Shown: positions 9,909-18,751 of the stretch, in pieces
Layout of the letters: each line of letters begins with the position of its first letter
Numbering within the stretch: the first letter of the stretch is position 1
Assembly (NCBI GenBank): GCA_026415355.1
Contig: JAOAHF010000008.1
Span: 28,127-92,126 of the forward strand
DNA from: Brevinematales bacterium
Lineage (GTDB): Bacteria; Spirochaetota; Brevinematia; DTOW01
Length of the DNA stretch: 64,000 bases
Direction of reading: 5' to 3'
The notes under the pieces: model-generated
Told to the model about the DNA's origin: nothing
What the model saw: only the letters and a program-made list of their open reading frames with translations
Database searches by the model: none
Program-made: the position numbers and the translations under genes

Positions 9909-10955
9909 TTATCTCCTTACAGTTCTTTGAGATACTTTCTGATTTGGGTGTTGAAAGTCATCATCTAGTTGTGTAAATATAATTCTACCCGAAGATGTTT
10001 GAAGAACACTTGTAACCTTTACTTCAACTTCCTTACCTATATATTCTCTACCATTTTCTAAAACAATCATAGTTCCATCAGGCAGATAACCTACACCTTG
10101 AGTTTTTTCTTTTCCTTCTTTCATTATCTGAACAGTCAGCTTTTCACCCGGTAAATATATTTGTCTTAATGCAACAGCAAGATCGTTTATATTAAGTACC
10201 TTTATACCTTCTATTCTGGCAACTTTGTTTAGGTTGTAATCGTTTGTTATTATTGCACCATTTATATCCTTTGCTAATCTAAGGAGTTTTTCATCTGTCT
10301 TGTGAATGTTTTCGTAATCTCTTGTGATTATCTTAAGGTTTACATGAGGTATTTCTTTAAGCTCATTTAGGATATCAAGACTTCTTCTGGCCCTATTTCT
10401 CTTAGTATTTTCTTGTGAATCTGCTAACATTTGTATTTCATGTAGCACAAACTTAGGCACATATATAACACCATCCAGAAAACCAGTTTTTGCGATTTCA
10501 GATATTCTACCATCTATTATTGCTGATGTGTCAAGTATCTTGTATCTATACGGAGATATTTCTTGCTCTTGATGTGATATCTCTCTTTCTATCGAGGGTG
10601 CATAAAAAGGTTTTAGTCCCTTAACAAAAATAGGAGTAAAGAAACCTATGTATGAAAAAGCAAGCTGGATAAAAGGTTTTATATCCGACTTATACCCAAG
10701 AGCAGAAAAAATATCCTTTAATATTGTATCCAGTAGCGTACCCAGATAAAAACCTGCTATACCCCCAAGAAAAGAATATATTATGTCAAACTTTATATTT
10801 GTCACTACTCTTTCAATAAAGAATGTTATAAAACCAAATACTACTCCAACTATTGTATACAATATTACTTCATTAACGATAATACCATAAACTAATCCAA
10901 GTATAGATAATAAAAATATAGGTACAATTAATCTAAGTAGCTGCCTTGGTTTCAT
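9909..10955 (-). CDS. YacL-type integral membrane PIN-TRAM domain protein
   Basis: The 348-residue protein has about four hydrophobic segments in the first 130 residues. A PIN nuclease-like domain follows, with acidic motifs LDTSAIIDGR and ITNDYNLNKVA. A C-terminal TRAM-like nucleic-acid-binding domain begins near VALRQIYLPGEKLTVQIMKEGKE. This is the architecture of the YacL family, widespread in Firmicutes and others, whose role is unproven. The tail is basic (QKVSQRTVRR). The start has an AGGGGGT Shine-Dalgarno sequence. It is divergent from the TPR gene, with about 100 nt between them. Confidence 0.9.
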   Translation of the reverse strand: MKPRQLLRLIVPIFLLSILGLVYGIIVNEVILYTIVGVVFGFITFFIERVVTNIKFDIIYSFLGGIAGFYLGTLLDTILKDIFSALGYKSDIKPFIQLAFSYIGFFTPIFVKGLKPFYAPSIEREISHQEQEISPYRYKILDTSAIIDGRISEIAKTGFLDGVIYVPKFVLHEIQMLADSQENTKRNRARRSLDILNELKEIPHVNLKIITRDYENIHKTDEKLLRLAKDINGAIITNDYNLNKVARIEGIKVLNINDLAVALRQIYLPGEKLTVQIMKEGKEKTQGVGYLPDGTMIVLENGREYIGKEVEVKVTSVLQTSSGRIIFTQLDDDFQHPNQKVSQRTVRR

Positions 10956-11037
10956 AAATCACAACCCCCTAATCTATATTGAATTATTGTAAAAGATTAA
11001 CTGATAGACTTAACATTTTAGAAACATTACCTATACT

Positions 11038-11043
11038 TATAAT
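11038..11043 (+). promoter_or_regulatory. -10 box of the TPR gene, near-leaderless
   Basis: A perfect TATAAT ends 15 nt before the ATG at 11059, and no Shine-Dalgarno sequence is present. No good -35 box is visible at 16-18 nt. The predicted leader is about 9 nt. Confidence 0.35.
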
Positions 11044-11058
11044 ATACTTACTGTATAT

Positions 11059-13917
11059 ATGAACTTCGATAAACTTTTTTCATACTTAGGTAAAGAAAAC
11101 ACTATAACTCCAGATAGGTTACTCTCGTCCATAGAAGAGGCAAAACAACAAGCTTACGAAGAATCTAGCGAAATGACTCAGCAAAAAGAGAATCAGTATT
11201 TTGATTCATATGAATTGAATTTAAGCTATGGAGAAACATCAGGTAGCAAATCTTCTGAAAGAACATCTTACATAGAATCATCTATTCCAGAAGGACCTAA
11301 TGAATCTCAAAGAGATGAAATAGATAAATTTCTATCTGTATTTGATGACCCATTGCCAACATATGAAACTATAAAAGATTTAACAATACCGGATGTAATC
11401 AAACAAGAAATACAATCTAAGTTCGTTAAAGAAGAAGCAACACAAATCTCACAAGAAGTAGAAAAGGAGACTTATATACCCGAACAATCTTCGGAACCTC
11501 TTGATCTGCTTAAGGATTTTAAAATAGGAGAAGTTGAAGAAGAAAAACTATCATCCGAAGAGCTTGAAAGTATTTTGGGAATAGAAAGAAAAGAAAAAGT
11601 AACATCCTACGAAGAATCTTTAGATAAAGAAGAAGAAAGTATAAAAACATCTGAACTTACCTGGGAACAATATGAGAAAGAAAGTAAAGATACATTCAAA
11701 CCTGAAGAAAGAATAGAATTCAGTTTCGAAGAACCTGAAAAACCTTTCGAACTAGGTCAGCAAGAAGAAAGTCTTTTGTTTTCTAGCGAGTTTGGAGAAA
11801 GTAAAGATTTAGGACTTGAAAGATTTACTCCAGAAGACTCCTTTATCGAAGCAGAAAAGATTATAAAAGGATTTGAAGAGGCCGAAGAAGTTTCATCAGA
11901 AACTTCACCTCCAGATGAGTTTTTTGAAGAACTTCAAAGAGAAACTGCAGAACCTTTCGAGAGAATAACAGAAGTTGCTCCTGAACAAAAAATATATCCT
12001 AAGGAATTAGTAGAAGAATCAAAAGAATATATACCCAAATCTTACCCCGTAGAGAAACCTACTAAACCATCTGAACTAGATCCATCGAAAGTAGTATCAA
12101 TACTTAAGCAGTATCCAAGCGATATAAGGAGAGCAGTTAAAGATCTTATAACAAATGGTATAATTACAGAAGCACAAATAGAAGAGTTATTTAACTTCAT
12201 TTCCAGTCAACCACAACCCAAAGATCTGAAAAATTACATAATAAGTATAGCCCCCTTCTACAGATTTGAAGAACAACCTACAAGAAGAGTTATAATAGCA
12301 GCAAAGAAAAGTAAAGCTGAAGAAGCACTTGAAAAAGTCCTGAAAAGATCTGTAATAGCAGTTGGTATAATAGGTCTCATGGCAATAATTGGTTTTGTAG
12401 TATTTACAACAGTCTCAAGAATGATGTACTCCGAAAACCTTTACAATAGGGGACTTAATCTTATAGACGCTGGCTACTACGATGAAGCAGAGAAATTATT
12501 TGCCAGAGCAGAAGAAGTAGGTGGCAAAAAAGTAGAATGGTATAATACATATGCTCAAAGATATTTATATAATAATGTACCTGAAAGAGCCGTCAAAAAA
12601 TTAGAGGACGCTCTAAAGATATGGCCTTATGACTATAAAACTAGCCTAAACTATGTCGAAGCCTTAACCAAACTTCCTATACCAAACTTCGAAACAGCAC
12701 TTAAATATTCTGAAGAGTTTCGTAGAAAAGAAGATAACAGTTTCCGTGGCATTGATCTCAATGCACAAGTGTACGTAAAAATGGGTGACTACTACAAAAT
12801 GAAGAACTATTACAAAGATGCAGAAATACTATACATGAAGTACTTAAAATCAAAAGATAATGTCCATATACCTTCACTATTTAGATTGATATCAATATAC
12901 ATAAGACTTGATCAGAAAGAAAAAGTAGATGAAATACATGATTATATAAAAAAACTCGACGAAAAAGCTGTCTCGGAACCAGTTGGAGTAGAGATGGCTA
13001 GATATTACATTGATAAAAATGATCTGAGTAGAGCTAAGAAGATTCTGTTTGAGTTATCAACTATAAATCCTAAAGATCCAGAATATTACTATGAATTTGC
13101 CAGGTACTTATTTAAGAATGAAAACTATAGAGAATCAATCAAAAATCTCAATACATCGCTTAAATTAAATCCAAAACACGCAAAATCATATATTCTTTTA
13201 GCCAATATTGATTATTTAGTTGGCAATAAGAATTCTGCTATTGAAAACTACAAAAAAGCAATATCCATAGATCCATCACAAAAAGAAGCATATTTCAAAC
13301 TCGGTGACATTTTTTATGAAAATAAGGAATATACCACAGCCTTAGGATATTATCTAGAAGGTTTAAAAATAGGCGAACCTGAAGATGTAAACTATTTATC
13401 TTCAATAAACTACAACATAGCTAAGATATATTATAACAATGGTATGCTAAATGAATCTCTCAAATACCTCTCATACTCTTACATACGTGATCCACAAAAT
13501 CCTCTTCTGTCACAGTTTATGGGTAACATATATCTAGAACTCGGTAAACCCGATATGGCATTAGTCCAGTATAACAAATCAATAGAAGGTTATCAAAAGA
13601 TACTAGAAGAAATACCAGCTCTTAATCCCAAGATCATAAAACATAGAGAACTAACTTCATTCTTAATAAGAACATACAATAATCAAGGAGTTGCTTACAT
13701 ACTCATAGATAGTAAAAATAATGTAAAAAATGCTCTGCTGAGTTGGTGGGAAGCCAAAAACTATGCTGAAAAGATAAATTCTATTTACCCAAACGCAGAA
13801 TATAACTTAAAACTCATACTTCACCCAACTATGATAAAATACAGAAACTTTTCTGTTGATAAGGAAATACCTGATTCTATACCCAAGTATATATACTCTT
13901 ATATCTCAAAAGATTAA
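11059..13917 (+). CDS. Membrane-anchored TPR protein with long acidic N-terminal region
   Basis: A 952-residue protein in three parts. Residues 1 to ~345 are very rich in Glu, Ser and Lys and look disordered. A short basic stretch (about 410-428) precedes a single transmembrane helix at about 430-452. The rest is a chain of tetratricopeptide repeats, recognisable by repeated motifs such as A-x-x-Y-x-x-A-x-x-x-Y with proline-containing turns (for example NPKHAKSYILLANIDYLVGNKNSAIENYKKAI). By the positive-inside rule the acidic part is cytoplasmic and the TPR part periplasmic. Function is unknown; a scaffold for envelope or secretion complexes is possible. There is no Shine-Dalgarno sequence before the start. 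Confidence 0.85.
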   Translation: MNFDKLFSYLGKENTITPDRLLSSIEEAKQQAYEESSEMTQQKENQYFDSYELNLSYGETSGSKSSERTSYIESSIPEGPNESQRDEIDKFLSVFDDPLPTYETIKDLTIPDVIKQEIQSKFVKEEATQISQEVEKETYIPEQSSEPLDLLKDFKIGEVEEEKLSSEELESILGIERKEKVTSYEESLDKEEESIKTSELTWEQYEKESKDTFKPEERIEFSFEEPEKPFELGQQEESLLFSSEFGESKDLGLERFTPEDSFIEAEKIIKGFEEAEEVSSETSPPDEFFEELQRETAEPFERITEVAPEQKIYPKELVEESKEYIPKSYPVEKPTKPSELDPSKVVSILKQYPSDIRRAVKDLITNGIITEAQIEELFNFISSQPQPKDLKNYIISIAPFYRFEEQPTRRVIIAAKKSKAEEALEKVLKRSVIAVGIIGLMAIIGFVVFTTVSRMMYSENLYNRGLNLIDAGYYDEAEKLFARAEEVGGKKVEWYNTYAQRYLYNNVPERAVKKLEDALKIWPYDYKTSLNYVEALTKLPIPNFETALKYSEEFRRKEDNSFRGIDLNAQVYVKMGDYYKMKNYYKDAEILYMKYLKSKDNVHIPSLFRLISIYIRLDQKEKVDEIHDYIKKLDEKAVSEPVGVEMARYYIDKNDLSRAKKILFELSTINPKDPEYYYEFARYLFKNENYRESIKNLNTSLKLNPKHAKSYILLANIDYLVGNKNSAIENYKKAISIDPSQKEAYFKLGDIFYENKEYTTALGYYLEGLKIGEPEDVNYLSSINYNIAKIYYNNGMLNESLKYLSYSYIRDPQNPLLSQFMGNIYLELGKPDMALVQYNKSIEGYQKILEEIPALNPKIIKHRELTSFLIRTYNNQGVAYILIDSKNNVKNALLSWWEAKNYAEKINSIYPNAEYNLKLILHPTMIKYRNFSVDKEIPDSIPKYIYSYISKD

Positions 13918-13924
13918 ATGTTAA

Positions 13925-13956
13925 GCACATACCATGTGCATTTTACAAAATGCACA
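13925..13956. terminator. Overlapping alternative hairpins between convergent genes
   Basis: GCACAT (13925-13930) can pair with ATGTGC (13934-13939). That second arm is also part of a nearly perfect palindrome at 13935-13956 (arms TGTGCATTT and AAATGCACA, loop TACA). The two hairpins exclude each other. Neither is followed by a clear T-run, so a bidirectional terminator between the TPR gene and the YaaR-family gene is plausible but not proven. Confidence 0.4.
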
Positions 13957-14083
13957 AAACTTATGTATAAACTCTAATATCTCAAGACTAATATCTCTTC
14001 AAATAAAGCTATTTAATCAGGTACACACAACTCTTCAACCATTACAAAAAATGCTTGACAGATAGAAATAAATACTGATTAAA

Positions 14084-14515
14084 CTATACCTTAAGAGACA
14101 CTATTATTCCCGTTAGTTCCTTTATAATACCCTTGACTTTGAGCTTACTAAGCTCCGAAGATATAACATCTTCTAACATTTGTTTTAGTTTCTCATCATT
14201 TACAACCAAAACTTTAAGAATTTTATCTTTATTTCTATTGGATGACTTCTCAATAACTCTCACGACTTGTAGTACTTTAGTTATAAGCTCTTTTAATACC
14301 TCTCTATATGTTGATATATTATCCTCTCTAAAACCTTTTTCGGTATCCTCACCAAGTTTATTAAGCTTTTTGAGTATTTCATCCAAATCTGAACTTACCA
14401 ATCTACCAACTTCTTGTTGTAGGTTATCAAAAAAAAACGTATTAGTTCTATAACTTCCAGATTTTGATATTTTTGTAGGGGAGTAACCCCTATTTTGTAT
14501 TTTTGGTACGTTCAT
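14084..14515 (-). CDS. YaaR-family (DUF327) protein
   Basis: A 143-residue soluble helical protein. The pattern of ELDEILKKLNKLGEDT-like text, then a helical segment YREVLKELITKVL, a basic patch with KSSNRNKDKILKVL and a final LTGIIVSLKV matches the YaaR/DUF327 family known from Firmicutes, Thermotogae and spirochaetes. The family has no firmly established function. The gene lies 11 nt after the acidic protein gene and has no clear Shine-Dalgarno sequence of its own, so translation may depend on the upstream gene. Confidence 0.7.
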   Translation of the reverse strand: MNVPKIQNRGYSPTKISKSGSYRTNTFFFDNLQQEVGRLVSSDLDEILKKLNKLGEDTEKGFREDNISTYREVLKELITKVLQVVRVIEKSSNRNKDKILKVLVVNDEKLKQMLEDVISSELSKLKVKGIIKELTGIIVSLKV

Positions 14516-14526
14516 ATTGTTTTAGT

Positions 14527-14754
14527 TTACTCTTCATCCTCAAACTCTTCATCCTCAAAATCCTCTTCCTCTTCTTCTATTTCTTCAAACTCTTCATCTT
14601 CATAATCTTCAAATAAATCTTCATCCTCAAACTCTTCATCCTCTACATCCTCAAATTCATCATCAAAATCTTCCTCGTCGAAATCTTCATCATCAAAATC
14701 TTCCTTATCTCCCATAAATAAAAACCTTGAATATCCAATGAGATTTTCTTCCAT
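14527..14754 (-). CDS. Tiny, extremely acidic Asp/Glu/Phe repeat protein
   Basis: A 75-residue protein. After a 16-residue head (MEENLIGYSRFLFMGD) nearly every residue is Asp, Glu or Phe in units such as DEDFDEEDFDDE, ending in EDEE. The start is well supported by AGGAGG seven to eight nt upstream, so the frame is very probably translated. The tail resembles the acidic tails of RNA polymerase delta subunit or histone-like chaperones, but the folded domain of those proteins is missing. No function is assigned. It precedes the YaaR-family gene and may be cotranscribed with it. Confidence 0.7.
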   Translation of the reverse strand: MEENLIGYSRFLFMGDKEDFDDEDFDEEDFDDEFEDVEDEEFEDEDLFEDYEDEEFEEIEEEEEDFEDEEFEDEE

Positions 14755-15266
14755 AACTTACCTCCTGTCAAAGATTGTGAAGAATAATATACAATTTTTC
14801 AACAATTTTACAAACTAAAGTTTTTAATACTCGAATGAACAAAAAACAACCGTAAACATATAGCAAGTCACCAATTGATTTTTGTAGATAAAAACAGAAT
14901 GAATATAAAACTCTAATCAAACAAGTATTTAGAAATACTTCTTATATCACCACTGACTCAATACTCACCCCTAAAAGTTGATAAAGTATAATTTTTTACC
15001 AAATTGTGTAAGTATTATACAGCGTATAAATATTACACTTTTTAGCTATAAGTATCAAAAAATGACTCTGAACTACAGTAGAAATCTAGAACAAAAAATC
15101 TTGTTGGCCTTTCGGAAAAACACAAAACCATCCCATTTGTTATAAATAATAAATAGAGTACCAAAATCTCAAACTCCAGATAAAATACACTTCGTTTAAC
15201 CAATTAGCAAAACTAAATAAATTGGCACAATATTTGTATCAATTGTATAGAGTTAGGAGGTGATAT
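14755..15266. other. 512-nt gene-free region upstream of clpB
   Basis: It separates the acidic-protein gene (minus) from clpB (plus). It contains both Shine-Dalgarno sequences at its edges and the palindrome at 15006-15043. I see no tRNA, no CIRCE heat-shock operator and no convincing open frame. Confidence 0.6.
15006..15043 (+). repeat. Imperfect 15-nt palindrome followed by a T-run
   Basis: Arms 15006-15020 (beginning GTGTAAGTA) and 15024-15038 (ending ATTACAC) pair at 12 of 15 positions around a 3-nt loop (AGC), and TTTTT follows at 15039-15043. This looks like an intrinsic terminator or attenuator read on the plus strand, or a regulator's operator, about 225 nt before clpB. Confidence 0.4.
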
Positions 15267-17858
15267 ATGAATTTATCAAAATTGACATTAAAATCTCGTG
15301 AAGCAGTACAAAAGGCAACAGAGATAGCGGATAAGAATGATAACCAAGAAGTTAATAACGAGCATCTTTTGTTAGCACTTATAACTGAAAAAGAGAATTT
15401 TGTTCATACATTGCTAAAAAGTATGGAGGTAAGGATTGACGACCTCAGTAAAGAGATAAATTATTTGATATCTCAAAAGCCTAAAATACAAGGGATAAGT
15501 TCAACATACATAGGTGGAGACTTCAAGAAAACACTTGATTATGCCTTAGAAGAAGCAAATAAGATGAAAGATGAGTTTGTATCAACGGAACACTTGATGC
15601 TAGGTATTTTAAGAAGTTCCAATGGACAACTCAAATCCATCCTAGATAAATACGGTATAACCTACAATAACTTCTACACTTTGACCAAGGAAACAAAAGG
15701 TAATAAGAGAGTAGTAGATGAAACACCCGAAGAAAAATACAATGCTTTGCAAAGATATACAAAAGATCTTACAGAACTTGCAAGGATAGGAAAGCTAGAT
15801 CCTGTGATAGGCAGAGATAGTGAGATAAGAAGAACCATTCAAATATTGCTTAGAAGGACTAAGAATAATCCTGTATTGATTGGTGAAGCTGGAGTCGGTA
15901 AAACAGCTATAGTTGAAGGTATTGCTAGAAGGATAGTAGATAACGATGTACCTGAAGGTCTTAAAGGTAAAAGAATATTAGCTCTTGACTTGGGTGCACT
16001 AATAGCCGGTACTAAATTTAGGGGTGAGTTTGAAGAAAGATTAAAAGCTGTTATGAATGAAGTTATAGAATCAAACGGTGAGATAATACTATTTATAGAT
16101 GAAATACACATGATAGTAGGTGCTGGCGCAGCTGAAGGAGCACTTGACGCAGGTAATATGCTCAAGCCAGCATTAGCAAGGGGAGAAATAAAGGTTATAG
16201 GTGCTACTACAATCAATGAATACAGAAAATACATAGAAAAAGATAGAGCACTTGAGAGGAGATTTCAACCTGTTTTTGTTGCTGAACCTTCTGTTGAGGA
16301 CACAATAGCAATACTAAGGGGAATAAAAGAAAAGTATGAAGTACATCATGGAGTTAAAATATCAGACAAGGCATTGGTTGCAGCAGCAACACTATCACAT
16401 AGATATATTTCAGATAGATTTTTACCTGACAAAGCTATAGACTTGATAGATGAATCCGCATCTAGAATAAGAATGGAAATTGATAGTATGCCTCAGGAGA
16501 TTGACGAGTTGAACAGAAGTATTGCAAGACTTGAGATTGAGAAGCATGCTTTGGAGAAAGATAACTCTACTGAATCAAAAGACAGGTTGGCTAAAGTAGA
16601 AGCGGAACTTGCAGATCTTAGTGAGAAACTTAATTCCTTAAAGGCTCAGTGGCAAAAAGAAAAAGAAATAATTTCTAGAATAAAATCTCTGAAGGAAGAA
16701 ATCGATCAATTATCCATACTCGAAGATAGATACATAAGAGAAGCAAACTACAATAAGGTAGCAGAAATAAGGTACGGTCTTAAACCCCAAAAACAAAAAG
16801 AAGTTGATGAACTAACTCAGAAGCTCAAAGAATTACAAAAGGATGGGTCCCTTCTAAGAGAAGAAGTAACAGAAGAAGACGTTGCTAAAATAGTATCTGA
16901 ATGGACTGGTATTCCTGTAAAGAGAATGTTGGAAAGTGAAAGAGAAAGATTAACCAAAATGGAAGAAGAACTAAAGAAAAGAGTAGTAGGACAAGATCAT
17001 GCGGTCATAGCAGTTTCGAATGCTATAAGAAGAGCTAGAGCTGGAATCCAAGATGAAAATAGACCTTTAGGTTCATTTATGTTTTTAGGTCCTACCGGCG
17101 TAGGGAAAACAGAACTTGCCAAAACGCTTGCTTGGTTCTTGTTTGACACTGAAAAGGCAATGATTAGAATTGATATGTCAGAGTATATGGAAAAACATTC
17201 CGTAGCAAGACTTATAGGTGCTCCACCAGGATACGTAGGTTACGAAGAAGGTGGACAACTTACAGAAGCAGTAAGAAGAAGACCTTTCTCAGTTATATTA
17301 TTTGACGAAATAGAAAAAGCACATCCTGATGTATTCAATATACTATTACAGATACTTGATGATGGAAGATTAACTGACGGACAGGGTAGAACTGTTGATT
17401 TCAGAAACACAATAATAATAATGACATCTAACATCTTAACTGATTTAGTATCTACTATTCCTCAAGAAAGTATAAATAGCGAAGAAATTAGGGAGAAAAT
17501 AGTAAAAGAACTAACTAAATTCTTTAGACCAGAATTCATAAACAGAATAGACGAAATACTAATATTCAGAAAACTTAGTAAGAACGATGTTATCAATATT
17601 ATAGACATACAACTCGAGAAAGTTATTGAAAGACTAAAAGATAAGAAAATATCACTAAAGATTGATGATAGTGTCAAAGAATACCTATCTAAGGTGGGAT
17701 ACGACGAGACGTTTGGAGCCAGACCTCTCAAGAGAGCAATCCAAAGAGAAATACTTGACAAACTTTCTTTACATATTGTAAGCGGCAAAATAAAAGAAGG
17801 TGATACAGTTGTAGTTTCCTACCAATCCAGCGATATCAAATTTATAACTTATAACTAA
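15267..17858 (+). CDS. clpB: ClpB disaggregase (Hsp100)
   Basis: ClpB threads aggregated proteins through a hexameric ring, usually with DnaK. The 863-residue length is standard. Order: Clp N domain (residues 1-150), first AAA+ module with Walker [10 protein letters not shown] (about 206) and Walker B LFIDEIH, the coiled-coil M domain (about 400-530), and second AAA+ module with GPTGVGKTE (about 607) and [14 protein letters not shown], then the ClpB C domain. The M domain separates it from ClpA/ClpC. The Shine-Dalgarno sequence AGGAGGTGAT is essentially perfect. No CIRCE or sigma32 box was found. Confidence 0.98.
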   Translation: MNLSKLTLKSREAVQKATEIADKNDNQEVNNEHLLLALITEKENFVHTLLKSMEVRIDDLSKEINYLISQKPKIQGISSTYIGGDFKKTLDYALEEANKMKDEFVSTEHLMLGILRSSNGQLKSILDKYGITYNNFYTLTKETKGNKRVVDETPEEKYNALQRYTKDLTELARIGKLDPVIGRDSEIRRTIQILLRRTKNNPVLIGEAGVGKTAIVEGIARRIVDNDVPEGLKGKRILALDLGALIAGTKFRGEFEERLKAVMNEVIESNGEIILFIDEIHMIVGAGAAEGALDAGNMLKPALARGEIKVIGATTINEYRKYIEKDRALERRFQPVFVAEPSVEDTIAILRGIKEKYEVHHGVKISDKALVAAATLSHRYISDRFLPDKAIDLIDESASRIRMEIDSMPQEIDELNRSIARLEIEKHALEKDNSTESKDRLAKVEAELADLSEKLNSLKAQWQKEKEIISRIKSLKEEIDQLSILEDRYIREANYNKVAEIRYGLKPQKQKEVDELTQKLKELQKDGSLLREEVTEEDVAKIVSEWTGIPVKRMLESERERLTKMEEELKKRVVGQDHAVIAVSNAIRRARAGIQDENRPLGSFMFLGPTGVGKTELAKTLAWFLFDTEKAMIRIDMSEYMEKHSVARLIGAPPGYVGYEEGGQLTEAVRRRPFSVILFDEIEKAHPDVFNILLQILDDGRLTDGQGRTVDFRNTIIIMTSNILTDLVSTIPQESINSEEIREKIVKELTKFFRPEFINRIDEILIFRKLSKNDVINIIDIQLEKVIERLKDKKISLKIDDSVKEYLSKVGYDETFGARPLKRAIQREILDKLSLHIVSGKIKEGDTVVVSYQSSDIKFITYN

Positions 17859-17885
17859 TGGTGTAAATGTAAACTAACTCACATA

Positions 17886-17923
17886 ACTTCTCAAAATTGT
17901 ACGATAACAAGGTTTTGAGAAGT
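17886..17923. terminator. Inverted repeat between clpB and the convergent gene
   Basis: Perfect 11-nt arms ACTTCTCAAAA (17886-17896) and TTTTGAGAAGT (17913-17923) enclose 16 nt. The repeat covers the last codons and stop of the minus-strand gene. It may end transcription from both sides, but there is no T-run. Confidence 0.35.
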
Positions 17924-18739
17924 AGTAATATCAAATTTAGAGGTAGTTGTTTCCAGTGAATCTCTTAAATCATTGATGAATTCTTCAACTGTAGGATCAA
18001 CAACTACCTCATACTCTATGTATCCTTCCGAAAGACTTTTTCTCTTCTTTATTTTGACACTTGGTAAACTATCTAATAAAGATGAGAACTCTTTTTCGCT
18101 AGAAACCTTCTTAATCCCTATAACCCTCAAAGATACCATTTCTCCTTTCTCCAGATATTTAACAACTTTATTTAGAACTTCATTAAACCCATCTTCAGAG
18201 AGCTTTGAAATTACTTTCTCTATCTTTTCGGAAGTATTACCCGCTATTAGTACATTAGTTGAAATAATCGCTTTACCTAAACCTCTAGCAGTTGAGACAT
18301 CATAAGCACCTATTACAATCCTAGCATATAATTGACGAACCCTTACTGAAGGGACACCAGGATAAGAGTTTTGCATTTGCTGCATCTCTTTATCTTCCAC
18401 CTTAGCTGATATTTCAACATAAACATTACCACCGGCCTCGCTAGCAAGAAGTTGTGAAAATGTCATACCTTGTCCTTTTTTTTCTTCATATATGCTCGTT
18501 ACCTTTTTTCTTATCTTTTCTAGAATTGTAGATTCAACATACTCAATATTTCGACTTGATAGTTTGTCATTTATCAAACTTACTACTAATAATGTATAGT
18601 CATCATTTTGATATTCTTTTTCCGGCAAAACCACAAACTTCAAGCTAGATAAAATTTTACTATTTTCCTGTGATACTGCTTCAGGAGTAGTCACAAGAAT
18701 AAATATAAACAATAAATACAACAAACCACTCACTTTCAT
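17891..18739 (-). CDS. Secreted protein of unknown function (distant CsgG/LpoB-like fold possible)
   Basis: A 282-residue protein with an N-terminal signal peptide (hydrophobic residues 5-22, then AVSQE). The first domain has the beginnings of a CsgG/LpoB-like pattern: a strand with FVVLPE, a helix, then YVESTILEKI. Later it has NVYVEISAKVED and a strand YARIVIGAYDVSTARGLG as in proteins that form two-layer alpha/beta folds. The C-terminal ~90 residues form a second small domain (VSLRVIGIKKVSSEKEF to the end). I do not recognise a named family. It follows the tandem-CsgG gene by 12 nt and probably acts with it in the periplasm. Confidence 0.75.
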   Translation of the reverse strand: MKVSGLLYLLFIFILVTTPEAVSQENSKILSSLKFVVLPEKEYQNDDYTLLVVSLINDKLSSRNIEYVESTILEKIRKKVTSIYEEKKGQGMTFSQLLASEAGGNVYVEISAKVEDKEMQQMQNSYPGVPSVRVRQLYARIVIGAYDVSTARGLGKAIISTNVLIAGNTSEKIEKVISKLSEDGFNEVLNKVVKYLEKGEMVSLRVIGIKKVSSEKEFSSLLDSLPSVKIKKRKSLSEGYIEYEVVVDPTVEEFINDLRDSLETTTSKFDITTSQNLVIVQF

Positions 18740-18751
18740 ATCTAAGCTCCA

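Noticed and set aside
15222..15251. TTGGCA-18-TATAGA as clpB promoter
   Set aside because: The transcript would start inside the AGGAGG Shine-Dalgarno sequence, which would be useless then; the near-perfect Shine-Dalgarno sequence argues for a longer leader.
14755..15266. CIRCE element before clpB
   Set aside because: No TTAGCACTC/GAGTGCTAA arms were found.
15839..16234. 131-codon antisense frame in clpB
   Set aside because: Covers the conserved first AAA+ module, which fully explains the sequence.
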